From Tipula vernalis (lineage: Eukaryota; Arthropoda; Insecta; Diptera; Tipulidae), in the NCBI GenBank assembly GCA_958295665.1, contig OY282558.1, positions 335,083,106 to 335,147,105 on the forward strand: 64,000 nucleotides of DNA, read 5' to 3'. Every line of letters starts with the position of its first letter. The first letter of the stretch is position 1. Of this stretch, positions 22,195-33,899 are shown one piece after another. The notes under the pieces were generated by a model. The model worked only from the letters and a program-made list of their open reading frames with translations, searched no databases and was not told the origin of the DNA. The translations under genes and the position numbers were made by a program.

Positions 22195-22470
22195 TTAATT
22201 TAATGATGTCATGATTTGTCCACATGACCATTGAGCCAAACAGAAAAACTTAAAATCAACACAATGAGCGTGAAGAAAAACAAAAAAACGAAACAATCTA
22301 GCATGCTTTGCAAAATTCAAAATAACAAAAGAACGATATTCAAAATTCAAATATGAATAGAAGGAATGAAAGAGATGATTATTGTATTGTTTGACAAACT
22401 CGGCTATCGTCTCGTGAGACAAACTTATCCCTCGTGGATAATATCTCGTTTTGCTCACTAGTACCATAAA
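22195..22470 (-). repeat. Dispersed repeat family R3, copy A (5' portion)
   Basis: The minus strand begins at 22465 with TGGTACTAGTGAGCAAAACG, then GAGATATTATCCACGAGGGA and ACGATAGCCGAG, matching the start of the copy at 63478. It ends in ATGACATCATTAAAT, matching TGATGACGTCATTAAAT near 46636. Together with 20195-20600 it appears to be one minus-strand copy interrupted by about 1.6 kb containing a MITE. Confidence 0.6.
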
Positions 22471-22739
22471 TCACTATAAATACAGGTGTTGCAATGGTCA
22501 AATTTTACAAGCTACAAAAATTGGCCAAGAACGATCACAACTACTCAAATGTACTCAAATAAATCCTACCCCAATAAGGTAATCCATAGGAAAGCCTAGT
22601 TCAACACATGCTTGACAAAAATTTAATAAAATTGATGATGGACATAACTGACGCAAAATTTATTTATTTTTTGATCTTTTGAAAATGAATTTTCCAATTT
22701 AAAAAACAATTTTTGCCTTGTAAATCCAAATTAAATAGA

Positions 22740-24125
22740 ATTAATATACCCTAGAAACAACACAGGGCCGAGGACCGAACCTTGTGGAACTCCAAAATCT
22801 GCCTTAAACGCCATGTTAATCGAATTATCAAATTTTACTTTAAAAAACCTGCCCTGCTACGAAGATATAAACCTGTTACGAAGATATAAATGTCGAATGC
22901 CCTCTTAATAACAACAAAAACAGCTTCTAACACACTTTTTCCCATTTAAATTAATATGAACCCTATTCAAAAAGTCCATTAGAGCTGACTCAGTATTTTT
23001 CCCAGACCTAAATCCCTATTGACAATTATTTAAAACGTTATATTTAGAGAAGAGGGCATCAACCCGAAACTTTAAAGCCTTCTCAAAAATTTTCATAATT
23101 GTGGGCTGTAATGAAATAGGACGATAATTATCCTTAAGCAGTTTATCACCCTTTTTGGACAAAGGAATTACAACTATGGTTTTCAAAGTGTCAGGAATAT
23201 TATCATTCAAAAAACAATGATTGATAAAATGTACCAAATATGTAGCTTTTAACATGTTGGGACGTGTATACCGAGAATATCTCTACTATTACTGGATTTT
23301 AAACTATTAACTACACCAACAATTTCAGTAACATCCACAGGAATAATAAGAACATTTTCAGAGATAATGACTTCACTATGATGACACATTATTAAACAAA
23401 TAATTGGTTGTTCTTAAATGAGACACAATTTTTGAAAATGCAAAAATACAAATCCGTAAGAATCACTCACATAATTTTATCAACAGAATTACCAAAATTA
23501 TCACCTAAAATTTGATTAACAACCGACCATGTTTTCTTACTATCTTTAGCACAGTGTTGAAATTTATTGTGGTCAATTTGTCAGAAAGTATTTTTAGGCA
23601 TAAATCAAGAAAATAGTTCCCCTTTATTTGTAGGATGCTTCTTACACTTTTTACTAATTTTATTTTTCTTAGCCATTAAATTTATTAAATGAGATGCAGG
23701 GTTTCAGTTTAATTTTAGAATTATGTTGAACCACATTCAAAATGCATAAATCAGATATGGAGTTCGACATAAAGAGAAATTGTGACAAAATGACTGATGA
23801 GATTTTAGTAGAAGACACAGAATTATCAAACCAACGAGCATTAGAGGTTACAACATTTTCACTTAAGACATTAGCAGTACCATTTATTTCTAAAGCTACA
23901 CTGTTGAAATGATGATCGGTTAACAGCAAACTAGGTAAAGACGCAGAAACCCTACATGAATAATTAGTACGGAGAAAACAATGATCAATACATGTCGAAG
24001 AATGGCTTGTTATTTTAGTAGGTAAATTAATTAACGATTGTAGGTCATTTGATGACATTACAAACATGTATTCATCACTCGAAGAAGGGAAATTTAGAAT
24101 ATCTATATTAAAATCTCCCACAATA
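22740..24125 (-). pseudogene. Non-LTR retrotransposon relic (endonuclease and RT), jockey/CR1-like
   Basis: From right to left, an exonuclease-endonuclease-phosphatase C-terminal piece (23669-24121) begins MGDFNIDILNFPSSSDEYMF and continues with INLPTKITSHSSTCIDHCF, carrying the GDFN catalytic motif and the SxTCIDHxF motif. After a damaged linker comes an RT fragment (23016-23255) with IPDTLKTIVVIPLSKKGDKL and NYRPISLQPTIMKIFEKALK. Further left is GVPQGSVLGP (about 22780), the RT palm motif before the catalytic YADD. The end near 24125 abuts the satellite array, so the 5' half is lost. Several stops and frameshifts. The group copies itself by target-primed reverse transcription. Confidence 0.85.
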
Positions 24126-24179
24126 ATAATACAAGATGGTCTGTCTCTGGTTTTCGATTGTCCCTTAGTTATTCATTAA

Positions 24180-25175
24180 TAGTATTTTCAAGTCAAATTC
24201 AGGTCGATTAGGAATGAACTTGGTTATTTATTAACCGATTATGATGAAATTCAGGATGCATGATGAAAATTCAGATTTAGATAAAGTTCTGGAATATGGT
24301 CAGTTAGAAAGGGACTTAGCCGTTTCTTAAACAAATTTTGTTGAAATTCAGTATGCACGACGGAAATGGGATTCTAAAATGAGTTTTGCATACAGTTCTG
24401 GAAAATGGCCAATTATTAAGAAGCTTGACCGTTTCTAAACATATTATGATAAAATTCAGGATGCATAATGGAAATGGGATTCTAAAATGAGTTTTAACTT
24501 GACCGTTTCTTAACCGATTATTATGAAATTCGGCATGCACGATGGAAATGGGATTCTAAAATGAGTTTTAGATGAAGTTGCGGAATATGCCCAATTCGGA
24601 AGGAACTTGGTGGTTTCTCAACCTTTTATGATGAAATTCTGCTCGTACGATGGAAATGGGATTCTAAAATGCTTTTTACATAAAGCTCTGGAATAAGGAA
24701 TATAAAGTTCTGCAACGTGACCATTTCTAACTTACTATGATGAAATTCGACATGTACAATGGAAGGAATTATACAATGATTTTTGCATACAATTCTGGAA
24801 AATGCCTCATTAGGCAGGAACTTGATGATTTTTTAACCGATTACGATGAAATTCAGGATGTATGATGGGAATTTGATTCTAAAATCAGTTTCAGATGTTG
24901 TTCTGGAATATGGCCAATTAGGAAGGAACTTGGCCGTTTCTTAACCGAGTACTATGAAATTCGGCGTGCACCGACGGAAATGGGATTCTAAAATGTTTTT
25001 TACATAAAGTTCTGGAAAATGACCAATTAGGAAGGAACTTGACAGTTTCTTAACGAAATAAGGCAAATTAGGAATGTACTTGGTTCTTTCTTTACCGATT
25101 TCATGTCGTATTTATCGAATTTCATCATAATCGGTTTAGAAATAACCGAGTTTCTACATAATTGGCCATATTCCA
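24180..25175. repeat. 108-bp tandem satellite, about nine diverged copies
   Basis: The unit contains GGCCAATTAGGAAGGAACTT, then GTTTCTTAACCGATTATGAT, GAAATTCAGGATGCA, GGAAATGGGATTCTAAAATG and TTCTGGAATA. GGGATTCTAAAATG recurs near 24370, 24478, 24550, 24658, 24870 and 24978, mostly 108 bp apart, with one shortened unit of about 72 bp. At the right edge (about 25105-25170) a unit appears in inverted orientation, as if the array ended in a foldback. Short frames inside (for example 24316-24540) are products of the repeat. Confidence 0.85.
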
Positions 25176-25224
25176 GATTTTTTTAATGTGACAATACGTT
25201 TTTTCGAAGTTAATATTAACGCAA

Positions 25225-25285
25225 AATGAGTAGTGATGGGGTTGGTGAGCGAAGCTAGCAGGGCCGCAGCCCTCTAGTGTTTATA
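25225..25285 (+). other. GC-rich hairpin followed by CTAGT, Helitron-like terminus
   Basis: AGGGCCGCAGCCCT forms a small stem-loop (stem AGGGC/GCCCT) directly followed by CTAGT. A related string, AGGGGCTGCAGGCC then ACTAGT, lies near 39672. A hairpin followed by CTAG fits the 3' end of Helitron-type elements, but the 5' end was not identified. Confidence 0.35.
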
Positions 25286-25779
25286 AAACTAGAGAAAAAC
25301 TACAATAAATTAAATATTTACCTTTGTTATAAAATTGACAAAATGCAACCTATTACTGAAAACGTGGGTACGGTCAACTCGAAGTCAACCTTCACTTTTC
25401 AGTGCGGCAGGCAGGAAGCAACTGGCAAAATGAAACTTAAGCCACTCGTTCCCCTCCTTAGTACAATTTTTTAGGTGAGGATTGGGCTCCGCCTCCCTTT
25501 TCTATTTTTGAATAGCTAAAGATTCCGAGCAGTTTCCGTGTGGGTCAAATGTACCCTCCTTTTCAGTGAAAGCGTTAAACTAGTAAATATAAAAAACATT
25601 AGCATAAATATTCGTATCCTGTTAAGCTGGTTGAGAAAGTTTATGGAGATTGTTTATGTCATAAAATGAATATATACAAGTGATGCTGGTACACAGTGCC
25701 TTGCGGAAATATAATTGTCCATCCTTATACCACAGAAAATGAAAGTTACTATTAATTTTAATATCCTTCGCCTTTCCCT
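25286..25779. other. No supported gene
   Basis: A moderately GC-rich patch around 25360-25500 stands out in composition, but the 65-codon frame there has no recognised motif and no splice-site support. Confidence 0.4.
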
Positions 25780-26097
25780 TCAAACGGGATTATAATTTTG
25801 TAAGACGTTGCATGATGAAGATTCGTTGTTCAGCATTAAAATTGTTCCGAAAAGAAATATCAAGTTCATGCTTGTTAAAATTTTATGTTGTAATCCAGGC
25901 GCACTAAGTTCTACTATAAATGATTTTTTTAGAATAGAATTTTTGTTGACTTTTTGTTCAAACGTCTCAATTGAATTAATGTCATCAGCTGTTATTTTAC
26001 CGTCCAATTTCTGGACAGTATTCAAAATTAAATCTTCGTCCAATTTCTGGACAGTATTCGAAATTAAATCTCGAATATTATCTTCCAGTATGACCAA
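25780..26097 (-). CDS. Unidentified 105-aa open frame with an internal 12-residue duplication
   Basis: An open frame reading MVILEDNIRDLISNTVQKLD, then a near copy DLILNTVQKLDGKITADD, followed by SIETFEQKVNKNSILKKSF and IVELSAPGLQHK. The N-terminal half is predicted helical and amphipathic. The duplicated 12 residues come from a 36-bp tandem repeat in the DNA (about 26003-26075). The layout, coiled-coil-like start then a SIETFEQKV block, is loosely reminiscent of DUF4806-containing proteins found in insect genomes, but the second half does not follow that family and no neighbour supports it. It may be a gene-derived fragment. Confidence 0.3.
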   Translation of the reverse strand: MVILEDNIRDLISNTVQKLDEDLILNTVQKLDGKITADDINSIETFEQKVNKNSILKKSFIVELSAPGLQHKILTSMNLIFLFGTILMLNNESSSCNVLQNYNPV

Positions 26098-27089
26098 GCC
26101 ACTTATAATAATTTTACTTATAATATTTCACTTATAATACAACCTCTGTATTTGTGCCCTGATACATATTTTCCCAAGGGCTGGTGAAGAGAAAAGGTTT
26201 TTGATATGGCTTATTTTAGAACTTCATAAAGCTTTTCATTTCGTAAAATATGTGAGAGTTATTCGGAGAAGAGTACCGGTACCGCAACATTGATATGATC
26301 TTCTCATCCTAAAATTAATTATTTAATAGTTAGGGCATTTATTTTCAGAATTCATGCGACTAACGCACACCTGTCAAACTCATTCGAGTATCGGAGCCAA
26401 TTTTCAAAATAAATAAAATAAAATAAAATATAGGATAAAGGATTATATTTTGCATTTGTCTAATCTAAACAGACGGAGGAATGCTGTCACAAGTCAAAAT
26501 GGGCAAGATAAAATCCATGATCTCTATCAATCTCCATGTCGCAAAATTGCCAAAGATAAAGGTAAAAGCTTAAAGGTAAAAGCTTATTTTGACCTTCAAA
26601 CGCTGCCAGTATTAGGTTGTTCAAGTTAAATCGTGGCAGTGTGAGTTTGCAAGGGCAGTATCAGAAACGACAATTCGTCTCAGCACCACAGAGACTACTA
26701 CAAGGCTTTTTTAGCTCAAGCACTCACCTATGGCTGCGGCTATGTACGAGGATAAATGTACGAGGATGTATGAGGATAAAGTGAAAAGTCAGATATTTTC
26801 TAAGGGATAGAGTTTCGTTAGTAAAAATGATTGCATTTCCGAAAAATACAATCTTTTCTTGGGAGACACTTCAAATTTCAAACCTATATGATATTTAGTT
26901 TTGCTTTGGAAGCTATCGAAAAATAGAGAATTTTGTTGATTATACACTAATAAAAATAATTTCACGGAAAAACTATTACGCAAACGGAAAAAAAGTTAAA
27001 AAGTATTATGACGACTACGCTCCTTCCATATTTGGAAATGTTGAAAAAAATCCAAGATATCATGTTGGCCGATCATGAGTACGGAACAT

Positions 27090-27340
27090 CCTACGTGAAC
27101 GTTTGAGTACGAAAATGTTCTCTTTGGCCGAACATTTCCATCAGATTTGGCCTCTTGTGACTTGTTTGTGTTTCCAAACATGGACAAATGGCTCAGCGGA
27201 AAGTGGTTCACACCGAAATAGGCCTATTTTGCAGAGTTCGGCAAATCGAATTTTTTAGATGGCTTAATTGGAATAAGCTAAGTGTATCGAGCTAAAAGGA
27301 GGCTACTTTGAAAAATATTTCACTTTTTCATTCAAAAAGT
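27090..27340 (+). pseudogene. mariner transposase C-terminal relic
   Basis: Frames on the plus strand give DLASCDLFVFPNMDKWLSGK, then AYFAEFGKSNFLDGLIGI, then KCIELKGGYFEKYFT. These match the mariner C-terminal block (LAPCDFFLFPKLK, then YFAELDKSYYLEGI, then KCIELKGDYVEK). The Asp in ASCD is the third catalytic residue of mariner. Two frame changes break it, and nothing upstream of about 27060 is recognisable. Confidence 0.75.
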
Positions 27341-27649
27341 AGCTAACATTTCATTATACTTTAACATTCCATTAGTATCCTGTGAATGAAAATGTTTGCA
27401 TATTGAAGTGATTTGAAATGTTTGCGTGTTGAAGCAACCGAGTACGTAGATGCCTATGCCTAGAATAAATTAAAATGTTTTTATTTGTTACTTAGAGTAA
27501 AATTTGTATATGTATTTAAAACTTATCTTTAATCATACTTATCATTTGTTATACACTGCAATCATATATTTGAGCGTTATTATAGCATTCTGAAAGACAT
27601 TTATAGTAATTAATATTTAGTATTCAAATCAATTGAATCGTTTGGAGAA

Positions 27650-29618
27650 ATTCTGTTGATGCACCAATGAGAACTTTTCGATTAAACACCGTCACGTACG
27701 GAACATCTTGTGCACCATTTTTGACAGTTTGTATGTTACATCAAATCGCAGAAGACTACAAGTTAATGCAGTAGGCCCAGTAGGATCCCAGATTGCAAAA
27801 CGCGACTTTTATGTAGATGGCTGTCTATCTGGGGCTGATTCAATCGTCGACGCAAAATTTGCTGTACAGGACCTCTCATCTAAGTTAACTAAGGGTGGAT
27901 TTAACCTCCGCAAATGAAAGTCTAATTCAGCAGAAATATTGAACATTATTGCATCCGAGTTCAGAGAGAAAACCAGCCTTTTTATTGATGATAGTCCAGC
28001 GACAGTAAGAACGTTGGAACTCCAATGGAACCCAACAATATAAAATCAACCTTGGAGACAACAATGTGGTATCCAAGCATGAAATGTTGTCTAAGATTTC
28101 TCGCATTTATGATCCGCTCGGTTTGGTTCCGCTGTTATTACATTTAAAATAGTTCTTCAGTAACTTTGGCTGAGAAAACTAGATTGGGACGATCCACTTC
28201 AATCTTCGCTGCTGGAATTGGAGAGCATAGAAGTTTTTTAATGGCGACTAAATCCTTAACGAATCATAGTGGCAAAAACGAAAGTTGCAACATTGAAACA
28301 ATTGCCTCTTCCAAGAGTGGAGCTTTGTGGGATGATTTTGTTAAGCAAATAGAATAGAACCGCAGAAATCTTGGAAAATATTCCCCGAGTCAAATTGAAT
28401 TATGTTGCTTCAAGAGACAACCGCGCGGACATTGCTTTCAGAGGCTTACTCCTATGCAATTCTTGAAATGTAATCAATAGTGGAATGGGCCAGGATGGTT
28501 ACTAAGCCCAGAAGACGAAAGGCCCAGTGAAGTACAAATCGATAAAATCTGGAGGAACGACAGGTTTTCTTGATGTCCCAGTCAGACGTTAAACCAAAAC
28601 ACCTGCTGGAGAATTTATTCGTGAGAGTTGATCATATATGAAGATCAAACGAATTCTGGCGAGGATATTACGATGGCGAAAGGCGTATAGAAATCTGGAT
28701 GTGGTAGACATCTTAAAGAAGGTCGAAAAACTATGTGTGATGTGGGCACAATCTGAGAATTTAAGGAAGAACTCCAATCGTTAAAACAAAAGAAAGAAAT
28801 TCACTCAAATAGGAAACTTATATCATTATCTTCATTCATCTAAAGTGAAGGCATCCTGACAATCGGAGGACGATTAGTTGATTTAGACGCATCATTCAGC
28901 GCTAGGCATCCTATGTTGCTACCAGGAAATCACATCTTGTGTGCAAAAATCATTAACGATACGCATATTCGGTACCTGCACCCAGGACCTACTCTACAAA
29001 CCAATATTATTCGTCAAAAATACTGGGTGATTAATTGCAAAAATATCTTTCGACACTTCATTCACAAATATTAAATCAAAAACCGGTAGAAGTCGAATTC
29101 CAATCATTAAGGGGTATGTATTTTTGTCTGCTTCGCCACGAATGCCGTTCACATCGAGTTGTCCCATATGACAGCTGCTCATGCGCCGATTTATATCCTA
29201 GAGAGGTATTCCAATAGTATGATGTCTATGGAATAAATTTCGTTGGAGCTAAGAGAAAAATCGGAGAACATTATCAATTATATCAACTAAATAATGAAAG
29301 CCAACTAATTTTCGAACTTTATTTCACAGAACGAAATTAAATTTTTTCTAAATCCAGCCAATGCTCCACATTTTGGAGGTCTGTGGGAATCTGGGGTAAA
29401 ATCGATCAAACATAATTTGAAGCGAGTGACCAGAAATACCATGATGACATCTGATGAAATTCAGACGTTATTAATTCAGATCGGGGGAATACTCAACTCC
29501 TGACCTTTGTGCCCGATGAGGAATTTTGTCGATGACTTATGTGCGCTAACACCAGCTCATTTTTTAATCGGAGATCTACTCACGGCAATCCCTGAACCCT
29601 CATTGGATCATTTGCAAG
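27650..29618 (+). pseudogene. BEL/Pao LTR retrotransposon pol relic
   Basis: Fragments occur in polyprotein order. The RT has MRTFRLNTVTYGTSCAPFLT and, in 27708-27917, KRDFYVDGCLSGADS, where the expected YVDD has become YVDG. The RT/RNase H link has KTKVATLKQLPLPRVELCG (about 28275). A region near 28560 has SQSDVKPKHLLENLF. The integrase zinc-binding region has GGRLVDLDASFSARHPMLLP and HIRYLHPGPTLQTNIIRQKY (28870-29035). The integrase core end has NAPHFGGLWESGVKSIKHNL and TPAHFLIGDLLTAIPEPS (about 29360-29610). Many frameshifts and stops. No gag and no LTRs were identified. Similarity stops abruptly at about 29618 where a minus-strand non-LTR fragment begins. Confidence 0.8.
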
Positions 29619-29629
29619 GTAATTGACTT

Positions 29630-31460
29630 TCCAGATGGCAGAATGAATGTTTTGAATTTTATTTACATTGGAATCGATTATAGTCGAGTATTCACAAAAT
29701 AACCAATTTATGCAACCTACCACATCAAAAGCCTTAGTAACATCCACAAACAGGCCAGCTACTGTACTAGAATTATTAACATCTTCATGAAGTGGATTCA
29801 TAAGTTAAACCAGAGCGAAAACCAATTTGATATTTACTGAAATAGTTAAAGCTAATTAGAAATTCTGTCATTCGTAGTTTAACTGCTTTTTCAAAAATCT
29901 TAACATCAACAGATGATCACTCCTCTTAAAAAGAGAAAAAACAATGGCAACTTTTAGTGGTTCCGCAAATTTTTCTTTGGTAATACTGCGGTTAAACAGT
30001 GCACTTAATATATCAACATTGTTGAATCCAAAATAAATCTATTGAGGGCTAATGCTCAATGAATGATAATGAAACTTACTTCCATCGAAGAAATTGGACG
30101 AAAGAAAAAATTTAAATTGAAGATTTTACCAAATATAATAGAGTTATAAACGACAGTACATTCCGTCATTCTCAAGGGTATAATTTGTACTATAATTTCA
30201 AAGAACATTTTTTATAACGAATGTTTTTCTAAAGTAACTAGAGTTCAAGTTGAAATTTATAAAATACTCAGTTTAACCGAAAAATAATTTAAGTTATACA
30301 ATTAGAGTGAAAAAGCTTAAATTTAGAAGATCTACAAAATGTTGTCGAAATACTATAATCCTGGATATTTAACAAATTTTGATATAAATTTCGATGTAAA
30401 TGCTTTTCAAAATTAATCTTTTATTAAGATTTTGCTACTTCCACGTAGATGATTGGTGAAGCGCTGTGTGAGGATTTAAACTCATCAGAAAGTACCTTTG
30501 TTAAGTATTTGATTCAATAAGAACCATTGCTGCTTACTTTTAGGTTTTTTATAAACTTTTTTCAGATTTTTTGGCATACTGGTGAAAATGATTTTTCAAA
30601 TCTGAATTTTTTGGGTTATTTTTTTAATTTTCCGTTGAGTCTATTCTTCTTGTTAATCTTAACGAGGCGATGAAATGAATTGTTCCTCCAAGGTTCCAAT
30701 CCATGAAATTTTCTAGGTGGTTTAACAAAAAATTTACTTTGGGATTTGTAGTGTGAGCGTAGCAAAAAACATATCAAAAGGTTCTGAAATATCAACTGTA
30801 GATAAAACAACGTTCCAAGATTTAACTAATAACATATTGTTGAAAAATTCAAAATTAATCCGAACTTGATGATCAAACTTAAACGTCCTGATTCATAGAA
30901 CAAAATCTTCTTTAAACATTAATAACCCTATTCCCTTGGTCGAGTCACTTCATTCGACGTAAATTGGTATTCTCTTAGTCGATCGAAGTGATAATATAAG
31001 AGAATGCGAGGTAGAAGGATTTTTTTCACTTCAAACGAGAGAATACTTACCAAAATTTGATTGTCGATACAAGTGACAAGTCACACGACTAAGGGAATAG
31101 GGGTGTAAGTTGACATAACAGCGCAATGATCGGTGATGCATAATTCTTAAACTTAAGAATTTATTGCAAACATTAGAGAATCTGTAAAAAAAAAATACAT
31201 GGTCAATACATGATGAAGATATGTAAGTTAGAAATTCTAGTCGGAACATTTACCACAGAAACTAAACCATTACTTGATTAAAATCACCCAAGATTATAAA
31301 ATTATTACATTACACTTTAAATAAGCAAGGAACTGAATTCTTCCAGAAACAACTCAATGTCATATGAATGTAATTGGCATTATTATTATCTCCAGATAAA
31401 GATCCAAACATGTAAGTAATTGGAACTTTTCATGTTTCGCCTCTCCAACCTCTATTCTTC
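29630..31460 (-). pseudogene. Non-LTR retrotransposon relic (endonuclease to early RT)
   Basis: Right to left: ILGDFNQ (about 31290), then SSSCIDHVFFF and CITDHCAVMSTYT (31110-31249), endonuclease C-terminal motifs. After an inserted MITE the coding resumes with NNMLLVKSWNVVLSTVDISE (about 30800) and KPPRKFHGLEPWRNNSFHRL (30616-30810), the linker before the RT. At 29580-29801 an RT fragment carries VAGLFVDVTKAFDVVG, containing the first catalytic Asp of the polymerase (FxDxxKAFD). The region between about 30070 and 30430 has no recognisable coding. The copy stops at about 29630 against the BEL/Pao relic, so the YADD part is missing. Badly frameshifted. Confidence 0.7.
30926..31102. mobile_element. 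177-bp MITE inserted in the non-LTR endonuclease
   Basis: Terminal inverted repeats start CCCTATTCCCTTGGTCGAGT on the left and CCCTATTCCCTTAGTCGTGT on the right (reverse complement), with inner similarity through TTGGTA..TATTCTC. The retroelement reading frame TDHCAVMSTYT stops at its right edge and resumes beyond its left edge. A target duplication could not be fixed. Confidence 0.7.
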
Positions 31461-32199
31461 AAACTGCCACATCGACCAAATTCTGATTTCTATTATTTAT
31501 TTTCCTATAACCATGACATCTAAGGAAATTATGAAGGTAATTCGTTGCACAATAATTTTTTTAATATAATTTAGGTCCATATTTACTAGTTTTACAGTAG
31601 ACATTTATTCGCACGTTTTAATCGAATAAGAAGTCCACTTCACATTTTGTTGACCACGTTGTTTACTCGTTCTCGCAAACCAAGAATACCATCAGAGATT
31701 AACCCGATACTTTAAAAGTACTCGATTTTGAAATGGTATATTACAAAATTTATTGCTAATTATAATAATTTGAAAAAAATGTAAACATTTTTGACCATTA
31801 AACTGTAAAATCAACAAAATTGCATATCAATACATTATTATGGTATCGTATCAATAATTCCTAACTTTTCTAGAGTTTTAAAATTTACGTACACATATAG
31901 CATTAAACAAATTCCAATCAAAATAAACATAACTATAGTAATGTAGATGAAATGTAAATCAATTACACGTACACTCTGCGTCTCATGCTTACTCTCTAAA
32001 TCTAGATTAAGTGTTAAAAGAGAGTGGGCGCTGATATGTCCACCCTTGGCTTTCTGTGATTATACAGATTGTATCAAGCAAACAAAGGTCGAATTCTTCT
32101 ATCAAAGAAAAAGAGATAGAGAGTCCCCAAGCACACGGCGCAAAGTGTATATTATTATTGTACCGGTAACAACAGCATCATTGTAAAAAATTTTTTTTA

Positions 32200-33880
32200 G
32201 TTAGCATAAAATAAAATAACAAAAATCATGCTTCTATATATTAAAATAATATTTTATTAATGCTGTTATGGAAGGTATGAAATTCCATTTGAATTTCCTG
32301 GAAATATATTATGCAATAATAACACACATATCACACCATGTACATATGTACCTTCGGTACATGATATCCTTTTCGAAATAACTACATACATTAAATGTAT
32401 GTATATGAAAATAAATTTTCACTCCTGGGCATCCTTGAAAAATAAAATTTTCAAACATAAAATGATGATGTCTGTAATTTTTAACAAATAAAATTTGTAC
32501 CAAATTTTTCAGCTGTGCGGTCGTTTTACAAACGATGTACATACATACTTATGTATAGTAAAATTTTTATTGAGTTTTACAATTAAACTGATAATTTTCT
32601 TATCTAGAAATTTCATCCAAATGGCGTGTATATTCGAGTATTTAAATTTCATAGGGTCAATAAAACAAAACAATATGGTTAACTTTAAACGACTGAAATG
32701 AAAGAGGCAAGAAGATGTCATCCTTTTTCAACTTTGTTGTGTCCATAAAAATAATAATAACAATAATAATTTACCATAATACTAACATAACATCAAATCA
32801 AATATGTGTATAACGTATACGATCAATATGTAAATATAATCACAAAATTTATTAAAATTTCTCTGGAGATTAAACGAATATCAAAGTTTCCAAATATGAT
32901 TACGTAAATTTAATTTAGGGAAAAAGCTTTTTGGCATTTTTATTTTGTTTAATTTAATTTTTATTTCTATTTTTTTTTATAGTTATCGTTTTAAATTTTA
33001 GTGTTTTTTTTGCGGGTTAGGCCTTGTGTAGCAAAATTATTTGAACCAGCACATATAATTATTATTATTATTGTACATATTATTAGTTTTGCTTAGAACC
33101 ACATTTTAAAATAATTAAATACGTGTTAATTGTTCATAGTGATGTGTAAATATAACGAAATTGCAAATAATGCATTTTTGTGAAGTGTAAATCTTACATT
33201 AATTAACACCAGTAATGTGCCTTAATTGTTTATAGTGAATTTAATGACTTATTAATGAAGTTATAAAATACATTACTAGTTATAAAAAAATTATAGTTAA
33301 TCAATTGTATTAAGTTAAAATAATTTAATGTTTAGCTTTGGGAACTGTTTAGGGGAGATGTGAGTTTTCGTATTAAAGTTTAAAATGATTTCCCGTGATA
33401 AATGTTATTATAAAGTGGTAACCTGGAACCACCACTTTAATTTTTATATATTTTGTTGTTTGTATGTACATGTATTTTAATTTTGTTTTTGCGGTAATCT
33501 TTCACAAATTAAACGCAATTCTACTTTCGATTTGTTAATTTAATCATTCATTCATCATTATTTTTTAATTAACAAGTTCTAATCAAAAATTAAGTTTTCT
33601 CTCAAATGAATGAAATTTCCAGTCAGTTTAAAAATTTATGTGTTTTCGATTGAGTGAAATCTAAGAAATTTTATTAAGTCGAATTTTGCTAGGTGACTTG
33701 TGCAAGTAAAATTGTTCTCACAGTGTCTTGTTCTAAAATGTAACTATGTAGTTCTGGTTTTTTAATTTAATTTATGTCACAAATGAATTTTTTTCTAATA
33801 GTCATCGTTAATTTACCATAATCTTTCCTGAGTAAATCTTTTTTACAAATCATAGTAATTTATCTATATTAAATGTTGTT
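32200..33880. other. AT-rich stretch, no gene seen
   Basis: About 1.7 kb with microsatellite-like TACATATGTAC/ACATACATAC runs and many short frames on both strands, none with a motif. The slightly GC-richer segment just before it (31950-32190) holds a 79-codon frame with no recognisable feature. Confidence 0.45.
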
Positions 33881-33899
33881 AGCTGTCTGTGGAGTATAT

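Noticed and set aside
22195..22467. 90-codon minus-strand frame with apparent membrane segment
   Set aside because: Overlaps the foldback start of the dispersed repeat. The matching copy at 63478 has a different frame with stops.
24316..24540. 74-codon minus-strand frame with internal repeats
   Set aside because: The repetition is simply the 108-bp satellite read in one frame.
24180..25175. CRISPR-like array
   Set aside because: Units are contiguous with no unique spacers, and the window is animal DNA. It is a satellite.
31947..32186. 79-codon frame with Cys-rich start
   Set aside because: No recognised motif, no splice sites fitting the frame, and chance length is plausible.
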